Source: an uncultured Spiribacter sp. | Lineage (GTDB): Bacteria; Pseudomonadota; Gammaproteobacteria; Nitrococcales; Nitrococcaceae | Assembly: GCA_937884605.1 (NCBI GenBank) | Contig: CALGDM010000013.1 | Span: 1-64,000 of the forward strand | Direction of reading: 5' to 3' | Length of the DNA stretch: 64,000 nucleotides | Program-made: the position numbers and the translations under genes | Shown here: piece by piece, positions 1-9,908 of the stretch | Layout: the number at the start of each line of letters is the position of its first letter | Numbering within the stretch: position 1 is the stretch's first letter | Notes under the pieces: generated by a model | Database searches by the model: none | What the model was told of the DNA's origin: nothing | What the model saw: only the letters and a program-made list of their open reading frames with translations

Positions 1-52
1 GGGCTCCTGTATTGGTAGATGCGACTGATACAACAGCAGGAGGAGATCGACA

Positions 53-808
53 ATGAGTGCACAGAAACTAGCGGGTAAGCGCGCCCTGATTACCGGCGGC
101 TCGCGGGGAATCGGCAAGGGGATTGCAACGCTTTTTGCCGAGAATGGCGCGGATGTGGCGTTTTGCCATTACAACGACGATGAGCGTGCCCGCGAGACCG
201 CCCAGGCCATCGAAGCGATGGGGCGTCGGGTTTATTTTGCCGAGTGCGATGTGAGTCAGCCCGCCAACGTGCAGGCGTTCTACGCCGATGCCAAGCAGGC
301 GCTGGGCCAGATCGACATCCTGGTCAACAACGCCGGCCACAACATCACCGAGCCGTTCGAGGACATCAGCGAGGCAAGCTTCGATCGCATGTGGTCGGTG
401 CACGTCAAGGGCACCTACTTTATGACCCAGGCGGTGTATCGCGACATGAAGCCCCGCGGCGAGGGCCGAATCATTAATATCACCTCGCAGCTTGCCTACA
501 AGGGGGCGCCGGCGCTGACCCACTACTGCTCGGCGAAGGGCGCGAACATGACGTTCACCCGGGCGCTGGCGCTGGAGTGTGCTGACACGGGCGTGCGGGT
601 CAACGCGGTTGCCCCCGGTGTCACGCACACCGATCTGCTCACGCCGCTCGCCCAGGAGGTTCTCGATGGACTGAAAGCGGCGATTCCGATCGGACGATTC
701 GGCGATGTCGACGAGATCGCGCCGTCAGCGCTGCTGCTCGCCTCCGATGACGGCAGCTTTTTCCATGGCACCTGCATCTCGCCCAACGGTGGCGAAGTCA
801 TGCTCTGA
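53..808 (+). CDS. SDR family NAD(P)-dependent oxidoreductase
   Basis: TGGSRGIGKGIA Rossmann motif, NNAGH, Y-x3-K (YCSAKGA); SD aggaggag upstream of ATG. Confidence 0.93.
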   Translation: MSAQKLAGKRALITGGSRGIGKGIATLFAENGADVAFCHYNDDERARETAQAIEAMGRRVYFAECDVSQPANVQAFYADAKQALGQIDILVNNAGHNITEPFEDISEASFDRMWSVHVKGTYFMTQAVYRDMKPRGEGRIINITSQLAYKGAPALTHYCSAKGANMTFTRALALECADTGVRVNAVAPGVTHTDLLTPLAQEVLDGLKAAIPIGRFGDVDEIAPSALLLASDDGSFFHGTCISPNGGEVML

Positions 809-848
809 TCCCGGAGCCGTTAAAAAAGAAAGAAACGAGGAGAGAATC

Positions 849-2390
849 ATGCGCAGTGAAAATCTGTTGCGTTCAGCAAAGGTCCTGGCCGCTTCGTCGG
901 CGCTGGGGCTTGCGGCCGGCGTGGCGTCGGCCGAGGACTACACCCGGTTTGGCATTGAAAAAGACGTGCCGGGCATGTGCAGCTACGAGTCCATTGATGC
1001 CAAGGACTACAGCGGTCGTGAACTGACCGTGATCACCCATGCCATTCCGGTTATCGGCGAGCCCACCAAGCTGCACGCCGAGCAGTTCTCGGAGCTCACC
1101 GGCGCCGACGTCGAAGTGGTGCATGTGCCGTTTGGCGATCTGTTCCAGCGCATCATGATCCCGTTCCAGACCGGTCAGGACGCCTATGACGTGCTGTTCT
1201 ACGCCTCGCTCTGGCTCGGTGACTACAACCCCTATCTTGCCAATGTGCCCGAGGAGTATCAGTCGACGGCGGGGATGCAGGGGCTCACCGACACGACCCG
1301 CGATGTCGGGATGTGGGGCGGTGAGATGAAGCAGTACATCATGGATGGTGACCGCCATTATCTGAAGTACCGCGAGGATATCTTCAGCGATCCCGACATG
1401 CAGGCGCGCTTCGAGGAAGAAACGGGCCGCGAGTTGACCGTCCCCGAGACCTGGGAGGAGTACAACGAAGTCGCCCGCGTGTTCACCGGCTGGGACTGGG
1501 ATGGCGACGGTGATCCCAACTATGGCTCGGCCGAGGTGGTCAAGCGTGATGACCTGATGTTCTCGGCGTTCATCAGCCGGGCCGCGCCCTATGCCAAGCA
1601 CCCCGATGTGGGCGGCGGGTTTTTCTTTGATCTCGAGACCATGGAGCCGCTGATCAATAACCCGGGATGGGTTCGCGGGCTTGAGCTGTTCGTCGAGGCG
1701 CAGGAGTCATTCCCGCCCGGCGGCACCAACTTTGGCCTGGGCGACGAGATCTTCTCGTTTGGTGGGGGCGAGACGCTGATGAGCTACAGCTGGGATGACG
1801 CGCTCATCCAGGCCCAGCAGGCCGACAGCCCCATCCGCAACGATGTCCGCACGCAGATGCTGCCGGGCGCCCGCGAGGTATGGAACCGCGAGACCGGTGA
1901 ATGGGATACCTTCGAGGAGCCCAACCGCGCGGCCTACATCACCTGGGGCTGGACCAGTGCCGTCGCGCAGTCGAGCCGCAACAAGGACATGGCGTTCGAT
2001 TATCTGTGCTTTTTCTCCAACGAGGCCAATACCCGCCATGACCTGCAGATCGGTCGATTTGGCGTCAATCCCTATCGCACCAGCCACTTCGATGCCGACT
2101 TCTGGGCCGACGACCTGGGCTGGGATCGGGACATGGCCGAGCAGTACGTGGAAACGCTCGAGCGCATCGACGCCTACGACAACCGGGTCTTTGATCTGCG
2201 AGTGCCTGGCGTGGGGCAGTTCATGACCTCGCTCGCGGCCGGCGTGGCCGAGGCGGTTGCCGGTCAGGCGACGCCGCAGGAGGCGCTCGATGGAGTGGCC
2301 GAGGAGTGGTCACGCACGGTCGAGCGGATTGGCAAGGATCGCGTCCGCGAGGCCTACGCCAACGTGGTTGAAATCGAGGACGCGCGCTAG
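849..2390 (+). CDS. ABC transporter extracellular solute-binding protein (carbohydrate/polyol type)
   Basis: ATG at 849 with signal peptide MRSENLLRSAKVLAASSALGLAAGVASA; family 1 SBP-like; followed by two permeases and two ATPases. Confidence 0.88.
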   Translation: MRSENLLRSAKVLAASSALGLAAGVASAEDYTRFGIEKDVPGMCSYESIDAKDYSGRELTVITHAIPVIGEPTKLHAEQFSELTGADVEVVHVPFGDLFQRIMIPFQTGQDAYDVLFYASLWLGDYNPYLANVPEEYQSTAGMQGLTDTTRDVGMWGGEMKQYIMDGDRHYLKYREDIFSDPDMQARFEEETGRELTVPETWEEYNEVARVFTGWDWDGDGDPNYGSAEVVKRDDLMFSAFISRAAPYAKHPDVGGGFFFDLETMEPLINNPGWVRGLELFVEAQESFPPGGTNFGLGDEIFSFGGGETLMSYSWDDALIQAQQADSPIRNDVRTQMLPGAREVWNRETGEWDTFEEPNRAAYITWGWTSAVAQSSRNKDMAFDYLCFFSNEANTRHDLQIGRFGVNPYRTSHFDADFWADDLGWDRDMAEQYVETLERIDAYDNRVFDLRVPGVGQFMTSLAAGVAEAVAGQATPQEALDGVAEEWSRTVERIGKDRVREAYANVVEIEDAR

Positions 2391-2476
2391 CTCGTCATCC
2401 CGGGGGGCGGGTCGGCGTTGTCGGCCCGCCCCTGTTGATGGGATCGACGACGGTCTGACCGTGCGGAGCGGGGCAC

Positions 2477-3343
2477 ATGTACCGACAGAAACATCTCTTT
2501 CTTTTACCCGGTTTGCTGGTGCTGGTGGCGATCATCATTTTCCCGCTGCTGTTCACCATCCGGGTCAGTTTTTCCAGCTGGGACGTCTTCCAGCCCGGGC
2601 TGGACTGGATTGCCGGCGCCAACTATGGCCGCCTGCTCGAGGACGCGCGCTACTGGGGGGCGCTGGGACGCCTGATGATCATGGCGGTCGGGACGGTGCT
2701 GATTCAGTACACCCTCGGCTTTGCCCTGGCCTTGCTGGTCTGGGGTGACTTGAAGGCCCGGCGCTTTTTTCGGGTGTTGTTCCTGGTGCCGATGATGACC
2801 ACGCCAGTGATCATGTCGGTGATCTGGCGCACGGTGTTTCATGAAAGCATCGGACCGCTCAATGGCCTGCTCCAGGCGCTGGGGCTGCAGGGCGTGCCCT
2901 GGCTGTCCGAGCCGGCGCTGGCGTTTGCCAGTGTCATGATGGTCGAGATCTGGCAGTGGACGCCGTTCATGTTCCTGCTGTTGCTGGCAGGCCTGGTGTC
3001 GTTGCCGCGCGAGCCCTATCTGGCGGCCAGGATCGACGGCGCGGGCCCCATTCGGACGTTTTTTGCCGTGACCTTTCCGGCCATGGCGGGCATTTCCATC
3101 GCGGCCATCCTGATCCGGCTGATTGAGGCCTCGAAGATCATGGAGTCGGTCTACGTCATGACGTCGGGCGGGCCGGGTACCGCCACCGAGACCTCCACCT
3201 ACTACATCTACATCCGCGGATTGCGCGACTTCCAGCTGGGATACGCATCGGCGCTGTCGGTGACCTATCTGGTGATCATGATCATCAGCCTGACGATCAT
3301 CGCCAAGGTGCTCGTGAGGCTCTTCGTGAAGGATCGAACATGA
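2477..3343 (+). CDS. ABC transporter permease (MalF-like)
   Basis: Multi-TM protein with EAA-like motif region (EPYLAARIDGAGPIRTFFAVTFP). Confidence 0.9.
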   Translation: MYRQKHLFLLPGLLVLVAIIIFPLLFTIRVSFSSWDVFQPGLDWIAGANYGRLLEDARYWGALGRLMIMAVGTVLIQYTLGFALALLVWGDLKARRFFRVLFLVPMMTTPVIMSVIWRTVFHESIGPLNGLLQALGLQGVPWLSEPALAFASVMMVEIWQWTPFMFLLLLAGLVSLPREPYLAARIDGAGPIRTFFAVTFPAMAGISIAAILIRLIEASKIMESVYVMTSGGPGTATETSTYYIYIRGLRDFQLGYASALSVTYLVIMIISLTIIAKVLVRLFVKDRT

Positions 3344-4182
3344 AAACCGTGTATCTGGCGATCAAGTATCTGGCGATCCTGCTGTGGTCAAGCTTTGTGC
3401 TGTTCCCGTTTCTCTGGGCGGTGACGACCTCGTTCAAGACCGCCAACGGCGTGACGGGCGGAGCCACCTGGATCCCCTGGCTGCAGTACGAGCCGAGTCT
3501 GCAGGGCTGGCAGTCGCTGTTTGGCGGCTCGGGTGGCACTGATATCACCGGCCCTTATTTCAACAGCATCATCGTCACCGGCTCGGCGTCGCTGATCAGC
3601 ATTGTGCTGGGGACATTGGCCGCCTACGGCCTGTCGCGTTTTACGTTCAAGGCGGGCTTTATCCGCAATGCGGACATTACGTTCTTTTTCATCTCGCAGC
3701 GGATCATGCCGCCCATCGTGCTGGCGATCCCGTTTTTTCTGCTGCTGCGGCAGCTGGGGCTGCTGGATACGCTGGCCGGGCTGATCCTGGTGTATATCGC
3801 CCTGTTGCTGCCCATCGCGGTGTGGGTGATGGTGGACTTCTTCAACAACGTACCGCGCCAGCTCGACGAGATGGCGTGGCTCGACGGGTGTACGCCGATG
3901 ACGACGTTCTACCGCGTCATCCTGCCCAACTCCGTGCCGGGTCTGATCGTTGCCGGCATGTTCTGCCTGATCTTTGGCTGGAACGATTTCTTTTTTGCTT
4001 TCACGCTCACGTTCACCGACACCCAGCTATTGCCGGTGGCAATCGTCGCGCTCAACTCGTCGGTAACACCGTGGTGGTCGCTTTCGGCCTCCGCTCTCAT
4101 CTCTGTCGCCCCGCTGATTCTGCTGGCCTTTGTGGTCGAGCGTTTCCTCTCGCGGGGTGGCCTGGCCGGTGCAGTGAGGTAG
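3340..4182 (+). CDS. ABC transporter permease (MalG-like)
   Basis: Multi-TM; EAA-like DEMAWLDGCTPMTTFYRVILPNSVPG; overlaps the previous stop by 4 nt. Confidence 0.9.
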   Translation: MKTVYLAIKYLAILLWSSFVLFPFLWAVTTSFKTANGVTGGATWIPWLQYEPSLQGWQSLFGGSGGTDITGPYFNSIIVTGSASLISIVLGTLAAYGLSRFTFKAGFIRNADITFFFISQRIMPPIVLAIPFFLLLRQLGLLDTLAGLILVYIALLLPIAVWVMVDFFNNVPRQLDEMAWLDGCTPMTTFYRVILPNSVPGLIVAGMFCLIFGWNDFFFAFTLTFTDTQLLPVAIVALNSSVTPWWSLSASALISVAPLILLAFVVERFLSRGGLAGAVR

Positions 4183-4186
4183 GCCC

Positions 4187-5308
4187 ATGTCGGCATTGAC
4201 GTTGCAGAATCTTAATCTGAGCGTGCGGGACGAGACCTGGCTGGATGATATCTCGCTGCATCTCGAGCCGGGCGCGCTCTACACCCTGCTAGGGCGCACC
4301 GGCGCCGGCAAGACCAGCCTGATACGGGCGATTGCCGGTCTCGAGACGCTGGACGCGGGATCCATCGAGCATGGCGGAGTGCGCTGGGATGGTCTGGCTC
4401 CCTGGCGTCGGCCGGTGGCCATGGTCTATCAGCAGTTCATCAACTATCCGCATCTCTCGGTGCTCGATAATGTGGCCTTCCCGCTGCGTCGCGCCGGCGT
4501 TGCCGCGGCACCGGCCCGCGAACAGGCCTGGCAGACCATTCAGCGGGTGGGACTGGCGGCGATGGCGGATCGCCGCCCCGGTGCGCTGTCCGGCGGCCAG
4601 CAGCAGCGTGTGGCCATCGCCCGGGCGCTGACCAAGGATGCCCCGGTGCTGTTACTCGACGAGCCCCTGGTCAACCTCGATTACAAGCTGCGCGAGCAGA
4701 TGCGCGAGGACCTGGTCGAGCTGCTCGAGGGGCGTCAGTCGACCATTGTGATCTATGCGAGCACCGAGCCGTCGGAGGCGTTGCAGATGAGCGCCCGCCT
4801 GCTGGTGATGGAAGAAGGGCGCGTGGTCCAGGAGGGGCCGCCGCGGCAGGTTTTTGACGCGCCGGCCAGCGTGGGCGCGGCGCGAGTGGTCAATGACCCT
4901 CCGGTGAACATTCTGTCCATGACGCTGGATACCGACGCCGCCGAGGTTGAAAGCCTGGGCTGGTTTTCGCTCGAAACGCTGCTGGGTGTCGAGCGCCTCG
5001 GGTTGGTCGGCGATCAGGGGCTGCCGCCCGGGCAGTACTATCTGGGATTGCGGGCCAGTGATCTGGCCCTGGCGCCGGAGGGTCGCCCGGCGGTGGTTAC
5101 GCTCACCGAGGTCAGCGGCTCGGAGACGGTCACGCATCTCGACATGGCGGGATGCCATCTGGTGCTGCACGAGCGTGCGGTGGTCAATCACCCGGTTGGC
5201 AGCCAGATCCACATTCGGCCGCGGCTCTCGACGGTATTTGTATTCGATCGCAATGGCAGGCGTGTGCATGTCGCGCAGCCCGGTCAGCGTGCGGACTCAA
5301 GGCAGTAA
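4187..5308 (+). CDS. ABC transporter ATP-binding protein (NBD1; canonical LSGGQ, H-loop His replaced)
   Basis: Walker A GRTGAGKTS, signature LSGGQQQR, Walker B VLLLDEP, TOBE-like C-terminus. Confidence 0.92.
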   Translation: MSALTLQNLNLSVRDETWLDDISLHLEPGALYTLLGRTGAGKTSLIRAIAGLETLDAGSIEHGGVRWDGLAPWRRPVAMVYQQFINYPHLSVLDNVAFPLRRAGVAAAPAREQAWQTIQRVGLAAMADRRPGALSGGQQQRVAIARALTKDAPVLLLDEPLVNLDYKLREQMREDLVELLEGRQSTIVIYASTEPSEALQMSARLLVMEEGRVVQEGPPRQVFDAPASVGAARVVNDPPVNILSMTLDTDAAEVESLGWFSLETLLGVERLGLVGDQGLPPGQYYLGLRASDLALAPEGRPAVVTLTEVSGSETVTHLDMAGCHLVLHERAVVNHPVGSQIHIRPRLSTVFVFDRNGRRVHVAQPGQRADSRQ

Positions 5309-5313
5309 CACCC

Positions 5314-6387
5314 ATGGCGGATATCCATCTCGAATCACTGGCCCATTCCTACGACCCGGCGGCGACGTCGCCGGAGTATGCGCTCAAGCCCCTCGACATG
5401 ACCTGGCGCAATGGCGAGACCTATGCGCTGCTCGGTCCCTCGGGCTGCGGCAAGAGCACCATGCTCAACATCATCTCGGGCCTTATCCAGCCGAGCCACG
5501 GACGGGTGCTGTTCGACGGCGACGATGTAACCGGGCGGGGCACGGCAGCGCGCAACATCGCCCAGGTCTTTCAGGTTCCGGTCATCTATCGCTCCATGAC
5601 CGTGCGCCAGAACCTGGCGTTTCCGCTGGTCTGCCGGCGTCGTCAACGCGCGGAGATTGATCGGCGGGTCGGTGATGTGGCCGAGCTGCTGGGGCTGCAG
5701 CGCGTGCTCAATCGCCCGGCGGTAGCGCTCACGGCCGACCAGAAGCAGCTTGTCTCACTGGGACGGGCACTGGTGCGTGACGATGTCAGTGCTTTGCTGC
5801 TCGATGAGCCACTCACGGTGATCGACCCGCAACTCAAATTCGAGCTGCGTCGCAAGCTGAAAGAGGTCAATCAGGCGTTCAATATCACCATGGTGCTGGT
5901 GACCCATGACCAGAACGAGGCGCTGACGTTTGCCCGCAGCATCATCGTGATGAACCACGGCGAGATCGTGCAGCAGGGCGATCCGCAGACCCTGTTCGAT
6001 AATCCCCGGACCGAGCATGTGGGCTACTTTATCGGTTCGCCGGCAATGAACTTCCTGCCGGCCGCCCAGAGTGCGGATGCGCTGGGCGTGCTCGACGGCC
6101 AGCTCCAGGTGCCGATGACTTCGGCCATGCGCGGCAGCGATGACCTGAAAATCGCCTTCCGGCCCGAGCACGTCAATCTTGGTGGCGAGGGGCATCGCGT
6201 GGATGCCCGCGTGAAGCGGATCTGGTTCGAGGGGCTCGATCAGGTCCTCGAGCTGGATAGCGGCGGTACCCGGTTCCGCGCCCGGCTCGACGACTGGCGC
6301 GGGACGGTGGGCGATGCCATCGAGCTGCGCGTGATGGACAGTCACCTGCGTGTGTTTCGGGACGGAGAACTGCTCGAGGCGCGGTGA
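5314..6387 (+). CDS. ABC transporter ATP-binding protein (NBD2; degenerate signature LTADQ)
   Basis: ATG at 5314 (MADIHLES); Walker A GPSGCGKST, Walker B ALLLDEP, H-loop VTHDQ, TOBE-like C-terminus. Confidence 0.92.
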   Translation: MADIHLESLAHSYDPAATSPEYALKPLDMTWRNGETYALLGPSGCGKSTMLNIISGLIQPSHGRVLFDGDDVTGRGTAARNIAQVFQVPVIYRSMTVRQNLAFPLVCRRRQRAEIDRRVGDVAELLGLQRVLNRPAVALTADQKQLVSLGRALVRDDVSALLLDEPLTVIDPQLKFELRRKLKEVNQAFNITMVLVTHDQNEALTFARSIIVMNHGEIVQQGDPQTLFDNPRTEHVGYFIGSPAMNFLPAAQSADALGVLDGQLQVPMTSAMRGSDDLKIAFRPEHVNLGGEGHRVDARVKRIWFEGLDQVLELDSGGTRFRARLDDWRGTVGDAIELRVMDSHLRVFRDGELLEAR

Positions 6388-6445
6388 CAGGCTCTCGCTG
6401 AACGAGTAGGTTGTTGCCTCCCTGGTCAGCGTCGGGAGGCGCGCA

Positions 6446-6910
6446 ATGCAAAACCCTGGCGCAGTGCACGCGGTGCACTTGTGGGTGGACGCCGACGCCT
6501 GCCCGGTGCCGATCCGCGAAATCCTGTTTCGGGCCGCGCAGCGTGTCAGCGCCCGGCTGACACTGATTGCCAATCGGCCGGTTCCAACGCCGCCCTCGGC
6601 ACTGATTGAATCGGTGCAGGTGGGGGCGGGCTATGACGTGGCCGACGCCGAGATCGTGCGGCGAGTGGGCGAGGGGGATCTGGTGGTCACCAGCGATATC
6701 CCGCTGGCCGCGGAAGTGATCGACAAGGGGGCCCACGTACTGAGCCCCCGCGGCGAGGTGATGGGACGCGAGACCATCCGTGCTCGGCTTCAGATGCGGG
6801 ATTTTATGGAGACACTGCGCGGTAGCGGGATTCATACCGGGGGGCCGGCGGGGCTCACGCATGCCGATCGCAAGGCCTTTGCCGATGCCCTGGATCGGTA
6901 TCTGGCCTGA
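6446..6910 (+). CDS. YaiI/YqxD (DUF188) family protein
   Basis: [13 protein letters not shown] ... NRP ... [20 protein letters not shown], typical of the family. Confidence 0.92.
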   Translation: MQNPGAVHAVHLWVDADACPVPIREILFRAAQRVSARLTLIANRPVPTPPSALIESVQVGAGYDVADAEIVRRVGEGDLVVTSDIPLAAEVIDKGAHVLSPRGEVMGRETIRARLQMRDFMETLRGSGIHTGGPAGLTHADRKAFADALDRYLA

Positions 6911-6913
6911 CCG

Positions 6914-8005
6914 CTAGCCGAACCCGTACGGCTCGCCCGATGCCTTGGCCTGATACATGGCCTGGTCGGCACGCCGCAGCAATGCGTCCCAACCTTGATA
7001 CTCGTTGTGCGTGACGACAACGCCGGCGCTGGCCCCGACTCGAAACGTCAGCTCGCGGCGGTCATTGCTGACGGTCATGGGCTGGCTGATGCCATCCACG
7101 AGCCGCCGCGCGATGACACCGGCCTCTTCGCGGGCTTTGTCTCCGGTGGAGTCCAGATCCCTGGCGATGACCACGAACTCGTCACCACCGTAGCGATAAC
7201 CGGCGTCGTCAGGACGCTGGAGCCCATTGATGCGCTCGCCGATCCGCGTGAGCACACGATCGCCGACGGCATGGCCGTAGTTGTCATTGATCTCCTTGAA
7301 GTGGTTGAGGTCGACGAAGATGACGGCGGCATGGCGGTCCGCATCGCGATCGCGCTCGCCGTTGTCGCCGGTTTCCGCCGCGCCGCTGCGGGCTAGCGCC
7401 ATGTGCAGGCTGTGGCGGTTGGGCATCTGGGTGACGGAGTCATAGAGTGCCCGACGCGCCTGCCGCTCGAGATCGCGCTTATCGAGAGTAAACGCAACCA
7501 CATTGGCGACTGTACGCAGCAGATCGATCTCGCCGGTCAGAAAGTGGCGGTGAGCGTGTACCGAGTCGTAGCCCATAAAACCGGCGATTTCCCCGTGCAT
7601 CATCATGGGGACCGCCAGGAGCGACTTGATGCCCTGATCCTCGAGGATGCTTTTTTCGGGGCGTCGATCCGACAGCGCCCCCACATCGGGAATGTCGACG
7701 ACGCCCTCATTATCGAACAACGTCCACCAGTCGGCGGCAATATCGACGGGCAGATCCTGGAGCTTGTCGATGGCGGGTTCGGTGTTTTCAGCACACCACT
7801 CGTGGGTGTTATCCAGGGCAACGCCATCGCGAATACGAAACACGTAAGTGCGATCGGACTCGGTGAATACGCCGAGTTTTTCGAGCGCCGCCTGAATCGC
7901 CCGGTCCAGATCGTCAGGGCGCGCCCCGAGCAGATCGTTGACGATCTCCATGCTCAGGCGCAGGCCTTGCGTGAGCCGCTCGTGGTCAGGGTCTTGTTCA
8001 GACAT
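6914..8005 (-). CDS. GAF-domain diguanylate cyclase (GGDEF, RxxD I-site)
   Basis: GGDEF motif YRYGGDEFVVIARD with upstream RPDD; N-terminal GAF-like region; start MSEQDPDHERL. Confidence 0.88.
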   Translation of the reverse strand: MSEQDPDHERLTQGLRLSMEIVNDLLGARPDDLDRAIQAALEKLGVFTESDRTYVFRIRDGVALDNTHEWCAENTEPAIDKLQDLPVDIAADWWTLFDNEGVVDIPDVGALSDRRPEKSILEDQGIKSLLAVPMMMHGEIAGFMGYDSVHAHRHFLTGEIDLLRTVANVVAFTLDKRDLERQARRALYDSVTQMPNRHSLHMALARSGAAETGDNGERDRDADRHAAVIFVDLNHFKEINDNYGHAVGDRVLTRIGERINGLQRPDDAGYRYGGDEFVVIARDLDSTGDKAREEAGVIARRLVDGISQPMTVSNDRRELTFRVGASAGVVVTHNEYQGWDALLRRADQAMYQAKASGEPYGFG

Positions 8006-9908
8006 CGTAATAAGCATTCTGGTGGCCCATGCAGATCCGGTCACGACCCCGATCTTTCGCAGCGTACAGGGCTTTATCGGCATTTTGCAGGAGGGCCTCC
8101 TGATCGCCGGCGTCACTGCTATGGGCGATACCGATGCTCACGCTCAGCCCGATTTCTGCCCCGTCCCACTGGACGGCGATGGCGTGGGTTGCGGTCTGCA
8201 GTCGCTGTCCGATTCGCGCCATCGTGGTCAGGTCAATCCCTGTGGTGATCACGAGGAATTCCTCGCCGCCGGTTCGGCATAGGATTTCGCCCTGACGGGT
8301 CATGCCTGACCACACGCTTGCCACCTCGCTGAGCATACGATCGCCCGCCGCGTGGCCGTGTTTGTCATTGATCCGTTTGAAGTGATCGATATCCAGCGCG
8401 ATGAGGCCGACGGCGGGTCCGCCGCGTGCCCACTTGCCCCAGGCGCGCTCGAGCTCGCTCATTGCAGCGCGTCGATTGGGGAGACCGGTGAGGGCATCGG
8501 TCATCGATAGCGTCTCGAATTTGCGACGGCTGATGACCAGCTGGTTTGCCGTCCGACGCAGATCGCGCCGGTCTGCAACCCACATGGCTCTCAGTGCAGC
8601 GAGTCGGTGCGCGGGGGCGAACCGGCTTGCAAGCGTACGCTCGTCAACGGATCGATCGATGCAGGCGTCGGTACCGGCGTCAAAAAGCCGCGCCTCGGCT
8701 GCCGCATCCAGACCATCGGCGACGAACATGATGTACGTGGTCTGCCCCCATTCCGTCGCGCGGATCAGCCGCAACAGACGTTCCGCGGAGCCCTCGATGT
8801 TTGAGTAATCGAGAACCAGCAGGTCAGGCTGGCGGTCCACCGCTGTTCGCAGCATCTGCTCGGGGTCGTCATGCTGACAGACCGAAAAACCCGCTGCGCG
8901 GGCCCCCGCGACCAACGGGCCCTCGGCCGCATCCTGCAGGATGAGCGCGGTTTTCTCGTCGTCGGCGGAGTCGCTATCGGCCCGCGCGATCGATGTTTCC
9001 GAACCGGTGGCGACCGGCTCATGAGCCGGCGTCTCAGGCAGGTTGAACAGCGGCGCCCACTGGCGCCACTCCGTCACGGCATCGGCGAAGCGGGCACTCA
9101 GGGTTTGCGGATCCATGTTGAGTGCGTCGGCCGCGAGCCCTTCGAGGACCTCGCGGTCCTGCGCGGATACCGGTTGATCACCGCTCATGATCCCGTCATT
9201 AGCGAGTTGAAAGGCGATATGGAACAAGGCGGCGATACGGAACGAACGGGCATCGACGGTGGCGTCGAGCTGCTCGGGCCTCTCGTGATGAGCGGCGGGC
9301 CGGGCGAGTGGCTCCGGCACGCCATAGTCGCGCATCATTTCGTAGGACAGGTCATTGTGATCAAAGCCGAAGCGCTCGCGCTCGCCAACGCTGATCGACC
9401 CCTCTTTTCGGGTGAGGACTTCCGCATATTCGTGGGGGTAGGCGGTCGCAAGGGCCAGACAGCCGATCCGGGCTAGCAACGCGCAGGCAAAGATGTCGTC
9501 CCGCGGTGCGGTACTGGACTCGCCAACCAGGTCGCGCGCAATCATCGCTGCCAGCAGCGAATGGGCTGAAAAGCCGCCATAGTCAAATGCCGTGCAGCGT
9601 TGCTGCCCGGGGCGGTCGACCAGCGAGAACGCGACGGCGACCTGCTTGACCGTATCGACTCCCACCCGCATGACCGCCTCTCGGATGGAGACAACCGGAC
9701 GCGCCGCTTCGCTTGCTGCGTTAGCCAGGCGCAGCAGACGACCACTGAGTGCGGGATCTGTCTCGACGAGCTGCGTCACCTCGTCGACAGAGGGGGCCGC
9801 ATTCTGCCAGAGCTCCATGATGGCCAGGGCCACGCCGTTGGGACTGGGCAGCTCGTCGGTGGCGTCTTTGAGGATGAGTTGGGATCGCTGCATCACTGGT
9901 GAGTCCAT
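7998..9908 (-). CDS. HDOD - receiver-like - GGDEF (GGEEF) signalling protein
   Basis: N-terminal HDOD-like region (LVETDPALSGRLLRLANAA), middle REC-like region (LLVLDYSNIEG), C-terminal CRTGGEEFLVITTG. Confidence 0.85.
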   Translation of the reverse strand: MDSPVMQRSQLILKDATDELPSPNGVALAIMELWQNAAPSVDEVTQLVETDPALSGRLLRLANAASEAARPVVSIREAVMRVGVDTVKQVAVAFSLVDRPGQQRCTAFDYGGFSAHSLLAAMIARDLVGESSTAPRDDIFACALLARIGCLALATAYPHEYAEVLTRKEGSISVGERERFGFDHNDLSYEMMRDYGVPEPLARPAAHHERPEQLDATVDARSFRIAALFHIAFQLANDGIMSGDQPVSAQDREVLEGLAADALNMDPQTLSARFADAVTEWRQWAPLFNLPETPAHEPVATGSETSIARADSDSADDEKTALILQDAAEGPLVAGARAAGFSVCQHDDPEQMLRTAVDRQPDLLVLDYSNIEGSAERLLRLIRATEWGQTTYIMFVADGLDAAAEARLFDAGTDACIDRSVDERTLASRFAPAHRLAALRAMWVADRRDLRRTANQLVISRRKFETLSMTDALTGLPNRRAAMSELERAWGKWARGGPAVGLIALDIDHFKRINDKHGHAAGDRMLSEVASVWSGMTRQGEILCRTGGEEFLVITTGIDLTTMARIGQRLQTATHAIAVQWDGAEIGLSVSIGIAHSSDAGDQEALLQNADKALYAAKDRGRDRICMGHQNAYYDV

